A DNA stretch of 64,000 nt from Empedobacter brevis NBRC 14943 = ATCC 43319. GTDB lineage: Bacteria; Bacteroidota; Bacteroidia; Flavobacteriales; Weeksellaceae. Within the stretch, counting starts at the first letter, position 1; each line of letters begins with the position of its first letter. The stretch is taken from contig NZ_KB908305.1 of NCBI RefSeq assembly GCF_000382425.1, positions 25,793 through 89,792 on the forward strand, given 5' to 3'. Shown here piece after piece: positions 26,527 through 34,966 of the stretch. The notes below the pieces were generated by a model that worked only from the letters and a program-made list of their open reading frames with translations, did not search any database and had not been told where the DNA came from. A program made the position numbers and the translations under genes.

Positions 26527-27141
26527 ATGAAAGAAATTTGGTTTATTCGACATGGAGAATCTATGGCTAATGCTGGATTTAAGACTACCAATCATGCCAC
26601 AATTTCATTAACTGAAAAAGGAAAAGAACAAGCGATTAAGGTTTCTGAAGAAATTACAAAAAAACCTGATCTTATCGTTTTGAGTAAATTTTCGAGAACT
26701 CACGAAACTGCTGATCCGACTTTTAAAAAGTTTAATGGAACGAAAATAGAAATTTTGAATTTGCATGAATACAATTATTTAGCTGAAGATCGTTGTATTG
26801 ACTTAACTCCGAAAGAACGTAAACCCTTAGTAGAAGACTATTTTAATCGTTGCGATGCAAATTTTGTAGATGGAATTGGAGCTGAATCCTTCGTTGAGTT
26901 TCATCGTCGAATTATTGCTTCTTTAAAAGAATTAGAAACTAAAAAAGATGAATTTATTGTTGTTTTTACGCATGGTAATGTGATGCGCTTGATTTGGCAA
27001 TTCATAACTGAGAATCCTCAATCAATAGATGATTCAACAATGAAAGATTTTTATCGTTTAACGAAATCGTTGGCTATTCCGAATACTAAAATAATCAAAA
27101 CTACTTTTGATAAAAATGGATGGAACATCTTTGAAATATGA
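26527..27141 (+). CDS. histidine phosphatase (phosphoglycerate mutase-like)
   Basis: A 204-residue branch-1 histidine phosphatase. The catalytic RHG motif is IWFIRHGESMANAG (residues 4-17), with the second arginine in SKFSRTHETA, an acidic residue in the middle and the distal histidine in VVFTHGNVMRLIW. All catalytic residues seem intact. The substrate is unknown: sugar phosphates, protein phospho-residues or nucleotides are all possible. It is cargo of the mobile element and overlaps the following gene, so the two products may act together. Confidence 0.88.
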   Translation: MKEIWFIRHGESMANAGFKTTNHATISLTEKGKEQAIKVSEEITKKPDLIVLSKFSRTHETADPTFKKFNGTKIEILNLHEYNYLAEDRCIDLTPKERKPLVEDYFNRCDANFVDGIGAESFVEFHRRIIASLKELETKKDEFIVVFTHGNVMRLIWQFITENPQSIDDSTMKDFYRLTKSLAIPNTKIIKTTFDKNGWNIFEI

Positions 27142-27700
27142 TTTTTATACCAAAAAGAAACTTGAATCTGAATTTTTAAAAGATTTAGGTTTCTCTCAAG
27201 ATTTTATTCAGAAGAACCTTAATGAATACAAGATTTCAATTGAAAAAATAATATTCGATTTATTGGATTTAGAATATAAATCTGACTATTTAGATCATCA
27301 CATTTTTATTCTCGAAGAAGATGTTATTCGACTTTATGACTACTCGCACACCAGTGATCAAACGAATGATTTGAAAATAATTGAAACAATTACCCAAAGT
27401 ACTAACTCAAAATCATTTCCAGTAATTCTTATTTACATTGATAGTTATATGTTTTATGATGAAATATATTCATACAACGATGTTGAAGATGAATATTATG
27501 ACGATTATTTACTAAAATATGTAAAAGAAAAACTCTCAATTTTCTTTGAAAATGAAGCACCAGATTTCAAGAGCATTAACTCATTTTTGATCAAAATTAT
27601 TCATTCTTTCATCGGTTTCATCACACTTAAAGAAGAGATTGAGTATTTTGAAATAAAAGAAGCCGTTAATTTTGCAATCGATGAATCATTAGGATTATAA
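27116..27700 (+). CDS. uncharacterised acidic protein overlapping the phosphatase gene
   Basis: A 194-residue protein of unknown function, strongly acidic and rich in Tyr, Asp and Ile (for example YSYNDVEDEYYDDYLLKYVKE near the middle). I start it at the ATG at 27116, 26 bases inside the phosphatase gene; a TTG three codons earlier is possible. No signal peptide is evident. The overlap points to translational coupling. It is the last gene before attR. Confidence 0.7.
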   Translation: MDGTSLKYDFYTKKKLESEFLKDLGFSQDFIQKNLNEYKISIEKIIFDLLDLEYKSDYLDHHIFILEEDVIRLYDYSHTSDQTNDLKIIETITQSTNSKSFPVILIYIDSYMFYDEIYSYNDVEDEYYDDYLLKYVKEKLSIFFENEAPDFKSINSFLIKIIHSFIGFITLKEEIEYFEIKEAVNFAIDESLGL

Positions 27701-27703
27701 AAA

Positions 27704-27740
27704 ATAAAAGGAAGAAAAATATTTTTTTTCTCCCTTTATT
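27704..27740. terminator. terminator at the right end of the element
   Basis: A hairpin pairs AAAGGAAG-rich sequence with CTCCCTTT, flanked by A and T runs. It ends the last cargo gene and, read on the minus strand, may also terminate tmRNA transcription while the element is integrated. Confidence 0.6.
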
Positions 27741-27809
27741 AATTTTTTTTGATAATTGGGTGCAAAACCGGGATTAAACGATTTAATTCGTTGATTATCA
27801 GCATTGTTT

Positions 27810-27832
27810 GTGGAGCTGGCGGGATTCGAACC
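27810..27832. other. right attachment site (attR) within the ssrA 3' end
   Basis: The 23-bp sequence is identical to attL at 11146-11168. It covers the last 22 bases of the tmRNA gene (T-arm and acceptor strand) plus one base, so tmRNA stays intact after integration. Confidence 0.9.
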
Positions 27833-28205
27833 CGCGTCCAAACAAGCAACAAATAAGCTTTCTACATGCTTAGTTTATTTTTAATTGTCGGCACAATCCC
27901 GAGAACAAACACTCTGTTTCATGCTTAGCTTCTAAAATTTCGGAATCTGTCCGAAGCACTAAGATTCCTATACTTACTTTCCCGTGTCCCTGTATCAAAC
28001 GCCGTAAGTCAAGGCTTTTGAGGGACATTCAGCTTCTATACCTTGTATAGACGTGGCGTATTCTTACTAAAATTCAGAATTATGCAGCTAAAGCGTACTC
28101 TTCGTTGCCAGTTAAAAAGTTGAAGTGCCTGATTAAAGTGAGTACACAACCTGTCACTGCATGCTTACTTACCCATTGGCCCTGCTGTCAAAACCAGTCA
28201 GCCCC
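27811..28205 (-). ncRNA. ssrA: transfer-messenger RNA (tmRNA)
   Basis: A 395-base one-piece tmRNA that rescues stalled ribosomes. The 5' end GGGGCTGACTGG pairs with the 3' end CAGCTCC to make the acceptor stem, followed by discriminator A; CCA is not encoded. The T-arm GGTTCGAATCC is intact. The reading frame for the proteolysis tag ends GNEEYALAA-stop (complement of 28079-28108), close to other Bacteroidota tags that end in YALAA. The 3' end serves as the attachment site of the mobile element. Confidence 0.95.
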
Positions 28206-28239
28206 ATAGATAAACGTCAAATTAGCTTTTGACGGATGC

Positions 28240-28247
28240 CAAATGTA
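28240..28247 (-). promoter_or_regulatory. -7 box of ssrA
   Basis: On the minus strand TACATTTG matches TAnnTTTG, 35 bases upstream of the mature 5' end. The leader between them contains a small GTCAAA/TTTGAC inverted repeat. Confidence 0.5.
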
Positions 28248-28344
28248 CAAATTTTATACCAAATAGAATTAACTTTTTTTAAACATATAGACTGAGTATA
28301 AATAAGTATCTTAGAGAAAATCATAAAACAAAAATTTAAATATC

Positions 28345-29850
28345 ATGGGAAACATAGTTAACGTACCTGCTTTTAAAAATCAGTACGACAATTACATTAA
28401 TGGACAATTTACAGCTCCTGTACAAGGAAAATATTTTGATGTCATTACACCCCTTACAGGAAAAGTATTTACAAAAGCTGCACATTCTACAGAAGAAGAC
28501 TTGGTTAAAGCAGTAGATGCAGCTCATGAAGCTTTTAAAACATGGAGCCAAACATCCCCTACTGAACGCAGCATTATTTTAAATAAAATTGCAGATAGAA
28601 TGGAACAGCATTTACAGGATATTGCTGCTGTTGAAACATATGACAACGGAAAACCTGTAAGAGAAACTTTAAATGCGGATATTCCTTTGGCGATTGATCA
28701 TTTTCGTTATTTTGCTTCAGTAATTCGTGCAGAAGAAGGTTCAATCAATGAGTTGGATAAAGATACCGTTTCAATTATAATTCATGAACCAATTGGTGTC
28801 GTTGCACAAATTATCCCATGGAACTTTCCAATATTAATGGCTGTTTGGAAATTAGCTCCGGCCTTGGCAGCAGGAAACTGTGTGGTATTGAAACCTGCCG
28901 AATCAACTCCTATTTCTATTCTTTATCTTTTTGAATTGATTGGTGATTTGCTTCCTGCCGGTGTAGTCAATATTGTCAATGGTTTCGGGGGAGAATTAGG
29001 ACGTGCTTTGGTCACAAATCCTAAAGTTTCGAAAGCCGCATTTACAGGTTCTACAGCAACCGGTCGTTTTGTGATGCAATATGCCACTGAAAATATTATT
29101 CCGGTTACATTAGAACTAGGTGGTAAATCTCCAAATATCTTTTTTGAATCGGTTATGGATCATGACGACGACTTCTTGGATAAAGCGATTGAAGGTGCTG
29201 TCTTATTCGCTTTAAATCAAGGAGAAATCTGTACGTGTCCTTCACGATTATTGATCCAGGAATCTATTTACGATAAATTTATCGAAAGAGTCGTTGAACG
29301 AGTGAATGCCATTAAAGCCGGAAATCCTTTAGATCCTGAAACAATGATTGGTGCACAGGCTTCTCAAATTCAATATGATAAAATATTGAGCTATATTAAT
29401 TTAGGAAAAGAAGAAGGTGCTGAAGTATTAACAGGTGGAGATGCAAATCATTTGCAAGGAGAATGTGAAACAGGTTATTATATTAAACCAACTTTATTCA
29501 AAGGAAATAACAAAATGCGAATTTTCCAAGAAGAAATTTTCGGGCCCGTTTTAGCCGTAACAACATTTAAAGACGAAGCAGAAGCAATAGAAATTGCAAA
29601 TGATACTATTTATGGTTTAGGAGCTGGGGTATGGACGCGCGATGCACATCAATTGTATCAGGTTCCAAGAGCAATTCAATCAGGTCGTGTTTGGGTCAAT
29701 CAATACCATAGTTATCCTGCAGGTGCTCCTTTCGGAGGTTATAAACAATCAGGTATTGGACGTGAAAACCACAAAATGATGTTAGACCATTATCGTCAAA
29801 CTAAAAATATGTTGGTTTCTTACAGTAAAAAGAAATTAGGTTTCTTCTAG
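28345..29850 (+). CDS. NAD-dependent aldehyde dehydrogenase (AldB/ExaC-like)
   Basis: A 501-residue aldehyde dehydrogenase, probably oxidising acetaldehyde or similar short aldehydes to acids. Family motifs are [28 protein letters not shown], the NAD loop FTGSTATGR, the catalytic Glu in LELGGKSPN, and the nucleophile Cys in [12 protein letters not shown] (about 300). The C-terminal [11 protein letters not shown] and [13 protein letters not shown] are also typical. A DUF779 gene follows 32 bases downstream, a pairing well known for acetaldehyde dehydrogenases of the ExaC/AcoD group. Confidence 0.94.
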   Translation: MGNIVNVPAFKNQYDNYINGQFTAPVQGKYFDVITPLTGKVFTKAAHSTEEDLVKAVDAAHEAFKTWSQTSPTERSIILNKIADRMEQHLQDIAAVETYDNGKPVRETLNADIPLAIDHFRYFASVIRAEEGSINELDKDTVSIIIHEPIGVVAQIIPWNFPILMAVWKLAPALAAGNCVVLKPAESTPISILYLFELIGDLLPAGVVNIVNGFGGELGRALVTNPKVSKAAFTGSTATGRFVMQYATENIIPVTLELGGKSPNIFFESVMDHDDDFLDKAIEGAVLFALNQGEICTCPSRLLIQESIYDKFIERVVERVNAIKAGNPLDPETMIGAQASQIQYDKILSYINLGKEEGAEVLTGGDANHLQGECETGYYIKPTLFKGNNKMRIFQEEIFGPVLAVTTFKDEAEAIEIANDTIYGLGAGVWTRDAHQLYQVPRAIQSGRVWVNQYHSYPAGAPFGGYKQSGIGRENHKMMLDHYRQTKNMLVSYSKKKLGFF

Positions 29851-29882
29851 TCAAGACAGTCAAATCATCAAAAAATGATAAA

Positions 29883-30254
29883 ATGAAAAGAGTTGATGCC
29901 ACTGAAAAAGCGATAAGCCTTCTTCAACAATTAAAAGAAAAACACGGTGAGTTGATGCTCTATCAAGCAGGAGGGTGTTGTGAAGGAACTCAACCGCAGT
30001 GCTTCCGTAAAGGTGAGTTTTATCTTCGTTACAAAGATGTTTGTATTGGCGAAATAGATGGCATTGAATTTTGGGTGGATAAAGATTTGTTCGAGTATTG
30101 GAAACATGCTCATTTCGAATTAGATGTAATTGATGCCATAGGCGCTGGTGGTTTTTCATTAGAAGTTCCGCTTGGTAAAACGTTTAAAGTCAATTATAGA
30201 CTTTTTACACCAGCTGAAACCAGTCAATTAGAAAACATTAAAATCAACGTATAA
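29883..30254 (+). CDS. DUF779 protein, partner of aldehyde dehydrogenase
   Basis: A 123-residue protein of the DUF779 family. Family marks are LMLYQAGGCCEGTQPQCF and IDGIEFWVDKDLFEYWKH. The cysteine pair CC plus a third Cys could bind metal, but this is not established. It sits directly after the aldehyde dehydrogenase gene and before a terminator. Its role is unknown; the conserved linkage implies a part in aldehyde oxidation. Confidence 0.88.
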   Translation: MKRVDATEKAISLLQQLKEKHGELMLYQAGGCCEGTQPQCFRKGEFYLRYKDVCIGEIDGIEFWVDKDLFEYWKHAHFELDVIDAIGAGGFSLEVPLGKTFKVNYRLFTPAETSQLENIKINV

Positions 30255-30257
30255 CAG

Positions 30258-30288
30258 AAAAGCCATTTGCAATGCAAATGGCTTTTTA
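30258..30288. terminator. bidirectional terminator between the DUF779 gene and gltX
   Basis: A perfect AAAGCCATTTGC hairpin with A and T flanks lies between the convergent genes. Confidence 0.88.
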
Positions 30289-30309
30289 TATTTCTATGAC
30301 AGAATTAAT

Positions 30310-31818
30310 TTATCCTAGAACTTCAATTGCTTTGTTGATACGTACAATCGTTTCCTCTTTTCCTAGAGTTGACATAATTACCGGAACATCTGGTCCTTGT
30401 AATGCTCCAACTAAACTAAGGCGTAAAGGCATTCCTATTTTTCCGAATCCGATTTCTTGTGTGGTAACAAAATCCGCCATTACATCATGTAAAACTTCAG
30501 CTGTAAAATCCGATGAATTTAGTACTTCAATAAATTTAGATAAAATCTCTTTCGAATCATCTTTCCAAGCTTTTTTAGCTGCTTTTTCATCGTAAGAAGA
30601 TGGAGCTATATAAAAGAATTGTCCTTGCTCAAAAATATCTTTTACAAAATTTGCTCTTTCTTTTAGTAACTCAACCACTTTTGCATCCAAAGTAGCATTT
30701 GCTGCAATTCCATTTTCTTTTAAAACTTCTTCAAATGATGGCAATAACTCTTCGACCGATTTTTGTTGTAAATACTGATGGTTGAACCATGTTGCTTTTT
30801 CCGGAGAAAAACGAGCACCTGACTTCGACACTTTTTCCAATGAAAATAACTGAATTAATTCTTCCATTGTAAAAATTTCTTGTTCTGTTCCCGCATTCCA
30901 ACCCAATAAAGCTAACATATTAAGTACTGCATCCGGAAAATACCCTTCTTGCTTATATCCTTTCGCAATTCCTTCTTCTGTCTTCCATTCCATTGGAAAA
31001 ACTGGGAATCCATGTTTGTCACCGTCACGTTTACTTAATTTACCTTTTCCTTCTGGTTTTAAGATTAGTGGTAAATGTGCAAAACGAGGTGCTTCCCATC
31101 CAAAACCATCATACAATAATTCGTGTAATGCCATAGATGGTAACCATTCTTCTCCACGAATAACGTGCGATATTCCCATCAAATGGTCATCTACAATATT
31201 CGCTAAGTGGTACGTTGGCATTCCGTCAGATTTAAACAACACTTTATCATCTAAAGTTGAAGCATCTATTGATATTTTACCACGAATCATATCATCCAAC
31301 AAAACAGTACGGGTTTCATCAATCTTAAAACGAATAACATAAGGTGTTCCGTTTGAGATCAATTCGTTCGTTTGAGTTTCTGTTAACGACAAAGAATTTT
31401 TCAAATTTCCTCTCGTCGACCAGTTATAGATAAACGTTTCTTTATTCTCTTCTGCTTTTGCTCTCGCTGCATCTAATTCTTCAGCAGTATCAAAAGCATA
31501 GTAAGCTTTTCCATTTGCTAACAATTCGTTTACATATTCTTTGTAGATTTCTTTGCGTTCTGACTGACGGTATGGTCCCAAATCTCCTCCAAAACCAACA
31601 CCTTCATCAGGCGTTAAACCTAACCATTTCAACGAATCGATAATATATTGTTCAGCACCTTCTACATAACGTGTTTGGTCTGTATCTTCAATTCTCAATA
31701 AGAATTTTCCGTTATTATGTTTTGCGAAAAGATAATTGTATAACGCTGTACGTACTCCTCCAATGTGTAATGCACCCGTTGGACTAGGCGCAAATCTTAC
31801 ACGAACTTCTTTTGCCAT
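30310..31818 (-). CDS. gltX: glutamyl-tRNA synthetase
   Basis: A class I aminoacyl-tRNA synthetase of 502 residues that charges tRNA-Glu. The HIGH-type motif is in RFAPSPTGALHIGGVRTALYNYL near the N-terminus and the KMSKS equivalent is GKLSKRDGDKHG. The start is set at MAKEVRVRF: the frame is open three codons further but only through a TTG. The anticodon-binding C-terminal domain is full length. It is a single gene with its own promoter. Confidence 0.97.
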   Translation of the reverse strand: MAKEVRVRFAPSPTGALHIGGVRTALYNYLFAKHNNGKFLLRIEDTDQTRYVEGAEQYIIDSLKWLGLTPDEGVGFGGDLGPYRQSERKEIYKEYVNELLANGKAYYAFDTAEELDAARAKAEENKETFIYNWSTRGNLKNSLSLTETQTNELISNGTPYVIRFKIDETRTVLLDDMIRGKISIDASTLDDKVLFKSDGMPTYHLANIVDDHLMGISHVIRGEEWLPSMALHELLYDGFGWEAPRFAHLPLILKPEGKGKLSKRDGDKHGFPVFPMEWKTEEGIAKGYKQEGYFPDAVLNMLALLGWNAGTEQEIFTMEELIQLFSLEKVSKSGARFSPEKATWFNHQYLQQKSVEELLPSFEEVLKENGIAANATLDAKVVELLKERANFVKDIFEQGQFFYIAPSSYDEKAAKKAWKDDSKEILSKFIEVLNSSDFTAEVLHDVMADFVTTQEIGFGKIGMPLRLSLVGALQGPDVPVIMSTLGKEETIVRINKAIEVLG

Positions 31819-31835
31819 TGTAATCAAAATTTTTG

Positions 31836-31843
31836 CAAATTTA
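31836..31843 (-). promoter_or_regulatory. -7 box of gltX
   Basis: TAAATTTG on the minus strand matches TAnnTTTG, 17 bases upstream of the chosen ATG. This supports the start at 31818 rather than at the upstream TTG. Confidence 0.45.
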
Positions 31844-31937
31844 AGTTGTTCAAATCTATAATAGATATTTATTTCAATAATATTCTATTTTTTTATCTTC
31901 GTTAAATCATTGAAACAATTTTTAGAAATCACAAAAA

Positions 31938-32807
31938 ATGAAATTATACACAATAGAAACCGGTAATTTTAAATTAGATGGAGGCGCAATGTTTGGAATT
32001 GTTCCGAAATCGATTTGGAATAAAACAAATCCGGCAGATGACCGCAATTTAATCGATTTGTCGATGCGCTGTTTATTGATTGAAGACGGTGAACGATTAA
32101 TTCTGATTGACACCGGAATTGGGACAAAACAAGATGCGAAGTTCTTCGGGTTTTATTATTTATGGGGAGACTTCTCTTTGGATCTCTCTTTGGCAAAACA
32201 TGGTTTCCATCGTGATGAGATTACTGATGTTTTTTTAACACATTTACATTTTGATCATTGTGGAGGTGCAATCCAATACAATAAAGAAAAAGATTATTTA
32301 GAAGCTTCTTTTAAAAATGCCAAATTTTGGTCAAATGAAAATCATTGGGAATGGGCTGTCAATCCTAATCCTCGTGAAAAAGCTTCTTTCCTGAAAGAAA
32401 ATATTTTACCGTTGCAAGAAAGCGGACAGTTAAACTTTATTGATTTACCTGCAAATGGTCATATTTTAGAAAATTCTCCACTTGGATTTGATGTTCTTTT
32501 TGTAGACGGGCATACCGAAAAACAAATGTTGCCAATCATTACTTACAAAGGCAAAAAAATAGTTTATATCGCAGATTTAATCCCAACCGCAGGACATATC
32601 CCTTTGATTTATATTATTGGGTATGATACACGACCTTTAATAACAGTTGAAGAAAAAGGAGCATTTTTGCAGAAGGCGGTCGAAAATGATTATATTTTGT
32701 TTTTCGAACATGACCATGTAAACGAATTAGCGACGTTAAAATTAACAGAAAAAGGTGTTCGACTAGATCAAACCTATTCATTTTCAGAAGTTTTCGATTC
32801 TATTTAA
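31938..32807 (+). CDS. MBL-fold metallo-hydrolase
   Basis: A 289-residue metallo-beta-lactamase-fold hydrolase. The zinc motif is FLTHLHFDHCGG (HxHxDH, about 98-109). A further ligand His lies in VDGHTEKQM, an Asp in VYIADLIP and the last His in FFEHDHVNE. The layout resembles lactonase-type quorum-quenching enzymes, but the substrate cannot be read from sequence. It has no signal peptide and is cytoplasmic. It is monocistronic, divergent from gltX. Confidence 0.88.
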   Translation: MKLYTIETGNFKLDGGAMFGIVPKSIWNKTNPADDRNLIDLSMRCLLIEDGERLILIDTGIGTKQDAKFFGFYYLWGDFSLDLSLAKHGFHRDEITDVFLTHLHFDHCGGAIQYNKEKDYLEASFKNAKFWSNENHWEWAVNPNPREKASFLKENILPLQESGQLNFIDLPANGHILENSPLGFDVLFVDGHTEKQMLPIITYKGKKIVYIADLIPTAGHIPLIYIIGYDTRPLITVEEKGAFLQKAVENDYILFFEHDHVNELATLKLTEKGVRLDQTYSFSEVFDSI

Positions 32808-32857
32808 CCTCAAAAACTTAACAGAAATGATTTCACAAATTCAGAAAAATATTTTCA

Positions 32858-32865
32858 TACCTTTG
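32858..32865 (+). promoter_or_regulatory. -7 box of the PSP1-gldH-PBP1A operon
   Basis: TACCTTTG is a full match to TAnnTTTG, 27 bases before the PSP1-family ATG. Confidence 0.5.
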
Positions 32866-32892
32866 TGTTGTCATTAAAAAAAATAAAGAAGC

Positions 32893-34515
32893 ATGGGATG
32901 TGGATCTTGTGGAACTTCTAATGGCCTTCCGAAAGGATGTAACAATAATGGTGCTTGTGGCACTGATGGTTGTGGAAAATTATCAGTTTTTGATTGGTTA
33001 TCAAATATGCAACTTCCAAACGGACAAGAAAAGTTCAATTTTGTGGAGGTTCGATTTAAAAACGATCGAAAGTTTTATTATAAAAACGAAAACAACATAT
33101 CTCTAAATATTGGCGATGTAATCGCTGTTGAAGGAACACCTGGTCATGATATCGGGGTTGTTACACTTACGGGTGAGCTTGTTAGAATCCAAATGAAAAA
33201 GAAGAATCTTTCGTGGACTGCGGAAGATATTAAAAAGGTATATCGTAAAGCGAACCAAAAAGATATTGAAACTTGGGTAGAGTTTCGTGATAGAGAAAAA
33301 CAAACAATGGTTGATTCTCGAATTATGGCAAAAAACCTTAATTTGGAAATGAAAATTTGTGATGTTGAGTACCAAGGAGATGGGGCGAAAGTAACATTTT
33401 ATTATACAGCAGAAGGACGTGTCGATTTCCGTCAATTAATCAAAGATTACGCAGGTAAATTTGGTGTAAGAATTGAGATGAAGCAAATCGGGTATCGTCA
33501 AGAAGCTGCAAAAGTTGGAGGAATTGGTTCTTGTGGACGTGAATTATGCTGTTCAACTTGGTTAACAGATTTCCGTTCTGTAAGTACAGCAGCGGCTCGT
33601 TACCAGCAATTATCAATCAACTCCCAAAAATTAGCCGGCCAATGTGGTAAACTAAAATGTTGTTTAAATTTTGAATTAGATTCTTATTTAGATGCATTGA
33701 ATAGTTTTCCTTCTATGGAAAGTCGTTTCGAAACCGAAAAAGGTTGGGCACATTGTGTAAAAGTAGACGTTTTCAAAAAAGAAATGTGGTTTGCTTATGA
33801 TAAAGGCGGAATTATTTGGTATAAATTTTCTGTAGAAGATATTCAGGAATTTTTAGCAATGACAGCGAAAGGTAAAAAAACAGAACCTTTAGAAGATTTG
33901 GCTAAAAATGTAGAAGAAACAAAATCTGATTTTTCTGATGTCATCGGTGAAGACTCTTTAGAGCGTTTCGAACGCAAAGAGAAACAAAATCGTAAACGTA
34001 AAAAAATAAAAAAACAAGGGAATTCTGCACCAGACAAAAATGGCGCAAATGCAAGTAATCTAAAACCTCAACAGGCAAAGCAAAAACAGCCAAATGAAGG
34101 AAAGGAAAAGCAAAATCGCCCTGAAAATAGACAAGGAAAGAATCCTAATCCGTCTAAAAAGAATAATCAAAACAGACCGAATAAAAATTCGAACCCTAAT
34201 CAGAATAACCAAAATCAGGCAAAAGAGCCACAGGTTCAACCAAATACTGATCAGCAAAAACCGCAAGGAAACAATCGCAATCGTAATCAACAAAAACGAA
34301 AACCGAATAATCCGAGCAACAATAGCCAACAAAGTAATCAGTCGAATCAACAACCCAAAAAACAAACTCAGCAAAATAACCAAAATGCTGAGCAAAAAAC
34401 GAAGACTAAGGACGAGAATCAAACCAATAATTCTCAACCGAATCCAAATAAATCGAAGAATCGAAATAAAAAAAGAGTTAATCGTGGGCCAAAACCAGAT
34501 GATACGCAACAGTAG
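32893..34515 (+). CDS. PSP1/RicT-family protein with a long Asn/Gln/Lys-rich tail
   Basis: A 540-residue protein. The N-terminus is Cys- and Gly-rich (MGCGSCGTSNG, CNNNGACGTDGCG). The PSP1 domain (about 45-270) carries the invariant cysteines in GSCGRELCCSTW and QCGKLKCCLNFE, which in Bacillus RicT help bind iron-sulfur clusters. Residues from about 355 to the end form a low-complexity, basic tail dominated by Asn, Gln, Lys and Pro, likely disordered and possibly RNA-binding. The gldH start codon lies inside the tail coding sequence. The linkage to gldH and a penicillin-binding protein gene is, as I recall, usual in Flavobacteriia. Confidence 0.92.
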   Translation: MGCGSCGTSNGLPKGCNNNGACGTDGCGKLSVFDWLSNMQLPNGQEKFNFVEVRFKNDRKFYYKNENNISLNIGDVIAVEGTPGHDIGVVTLTGELVRIQMKKKNLSWTAEDIKKVYRKANQKDIETWVEFRDREKQTMVDSRIMAKNLNLEMKICDVEYQGDGAKVTFYYTAEGRVDFRQLIKDYAGKFGVRIEMKQIGYRQEAAKVGGIGSCGRELCCSTWLTDFRSVSTAAARYQQLSINSQKLAGQCGKLKCCLNFELDSYLDALNSFPSMESRFETEKGWAHCVKVDVFKKEMWFAYDKGGIIWYKFSVEDIQEFLAMTAKGKKTEPLEDLAKNVEETKSDFSDVIGEDSLERFERKEKQNRKRKKIKKQGNSAPDKNGANASNLKPQQAKQKQPNEGKEKQNRPENRQGKNPNPSKKNNQNRPNKNSNPNQNNQNQAKEPQVQPNTDQQKPQGNNRNRNQQKRKPNNPSNNSQQSNQSNQQPKKQTQQNNQNAEQKTKTKDENQTNNSQPNPNKSKNRNKKRVNRGPKPDDTQQ

Positions 34516-34960
34516 TTTGCTTTTTATTTTAGTCTTTTTATTGTTTAGCTGTGAAGCAAAACATTACTATCAAGACACGAAAGATATAAAAGACGAATGG
34601 AAGAGTAATCAGCCTCAAACCTTTACGTTTGATGTTAAAGATCCTCAACCATCGGCTGTTAACATTGGATTTGTGTTAAGAAATAATACGTCGTATGAAT
34701 ATAGTAACTTATATTTGTTCACGAAATTTATTGATCCAAAAGGGAATGAAATGATTGATACATTGCAGTATTACATTGCAAACCCTGATGGAAGTTGGAT
34801 TGGTAAAGGAATGACAACAAAAGAAATGATGCTGGTTTATCGGGAAAATTTACCAATAAAAGATTCTGGTCGCTATCAACTGAAAGTTTGGCAGGGTATG
34901 CGAACAAAGAATTTGAAAGGAATCGAAGACATTAGTTTGATTGTTGATAAAGCTGAATAA
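34499..34960 (+). CDS. gldH: gliding motility lipoprotein GldH
   Basis: A 153-residue lipoprotein needed for gliding motility and T9SS function in flavobacteria. The frame is open further upstream, but only across the PSP1 tail; the start MIRNSSLLFILVFLLFSC gives a proper signal peptide and lipobox with Cys near residue 18. The mature part has the family features YYQDTKDIKDEW, FVLRNNTSYEYSNLYLFT and DTLQYYIANPDGSWIGKG. It overlaps the PSP1 gene by 17 bp, and the PBP1A gene starts 6 bases after its stop. Confidence 0.92.
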   Translation: MIRNSSLLFILVFLLFSCEAKHYYQDTKDIKDEWKSNQPQTFTFDVKDPQPSAVNIGFVLRNNTSYEYSNLYLFTKFIDPKGNEMIDTLQYYIANPDGSWIGKGMTTKEMMLVYRENLPIKDSGRYQLKVWQGMRTKNLKGIEDISLIVDKAE

Positions 34961-34966
34961 TACAGA

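Larger units (their letters stand above)
11146..27832. mobile_element. integrative mobilizable element inserted in ssrA (about 16.7 kb)
   Basis: The element is delimited by the 23-bp direct repeats at 11146-11168 and 27810-27832. It contains a tyrosine integrase next to attL, an excisionase-like DUF3853 protein, a RepA-like ATPase and a MobV relaxase, but no type IV secretion genes. It is therefore mobilizable rather than self-conjugative. Cargo is a five-gene minus-strand defence block and several small genes near attR. The integrity of both sites and of the transfer genes suggests it can still move; this is inference. Confidence 0.9.

Noticed and set aside
34094..34498. An N-terminal extension of GldH across the PSP1 tail
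   Set aside because: The extension is an out-of-frame reading of the low-complexity tail. The real start gives a proper lipoprotein signal peptide.
34060..34509. A minus-strand membrane protein opposite the PSP1 tail
   Set aside because: It is the antisense of Asn/Lys-rich codons, which yields spurious Ile/Leu-rich sequence.
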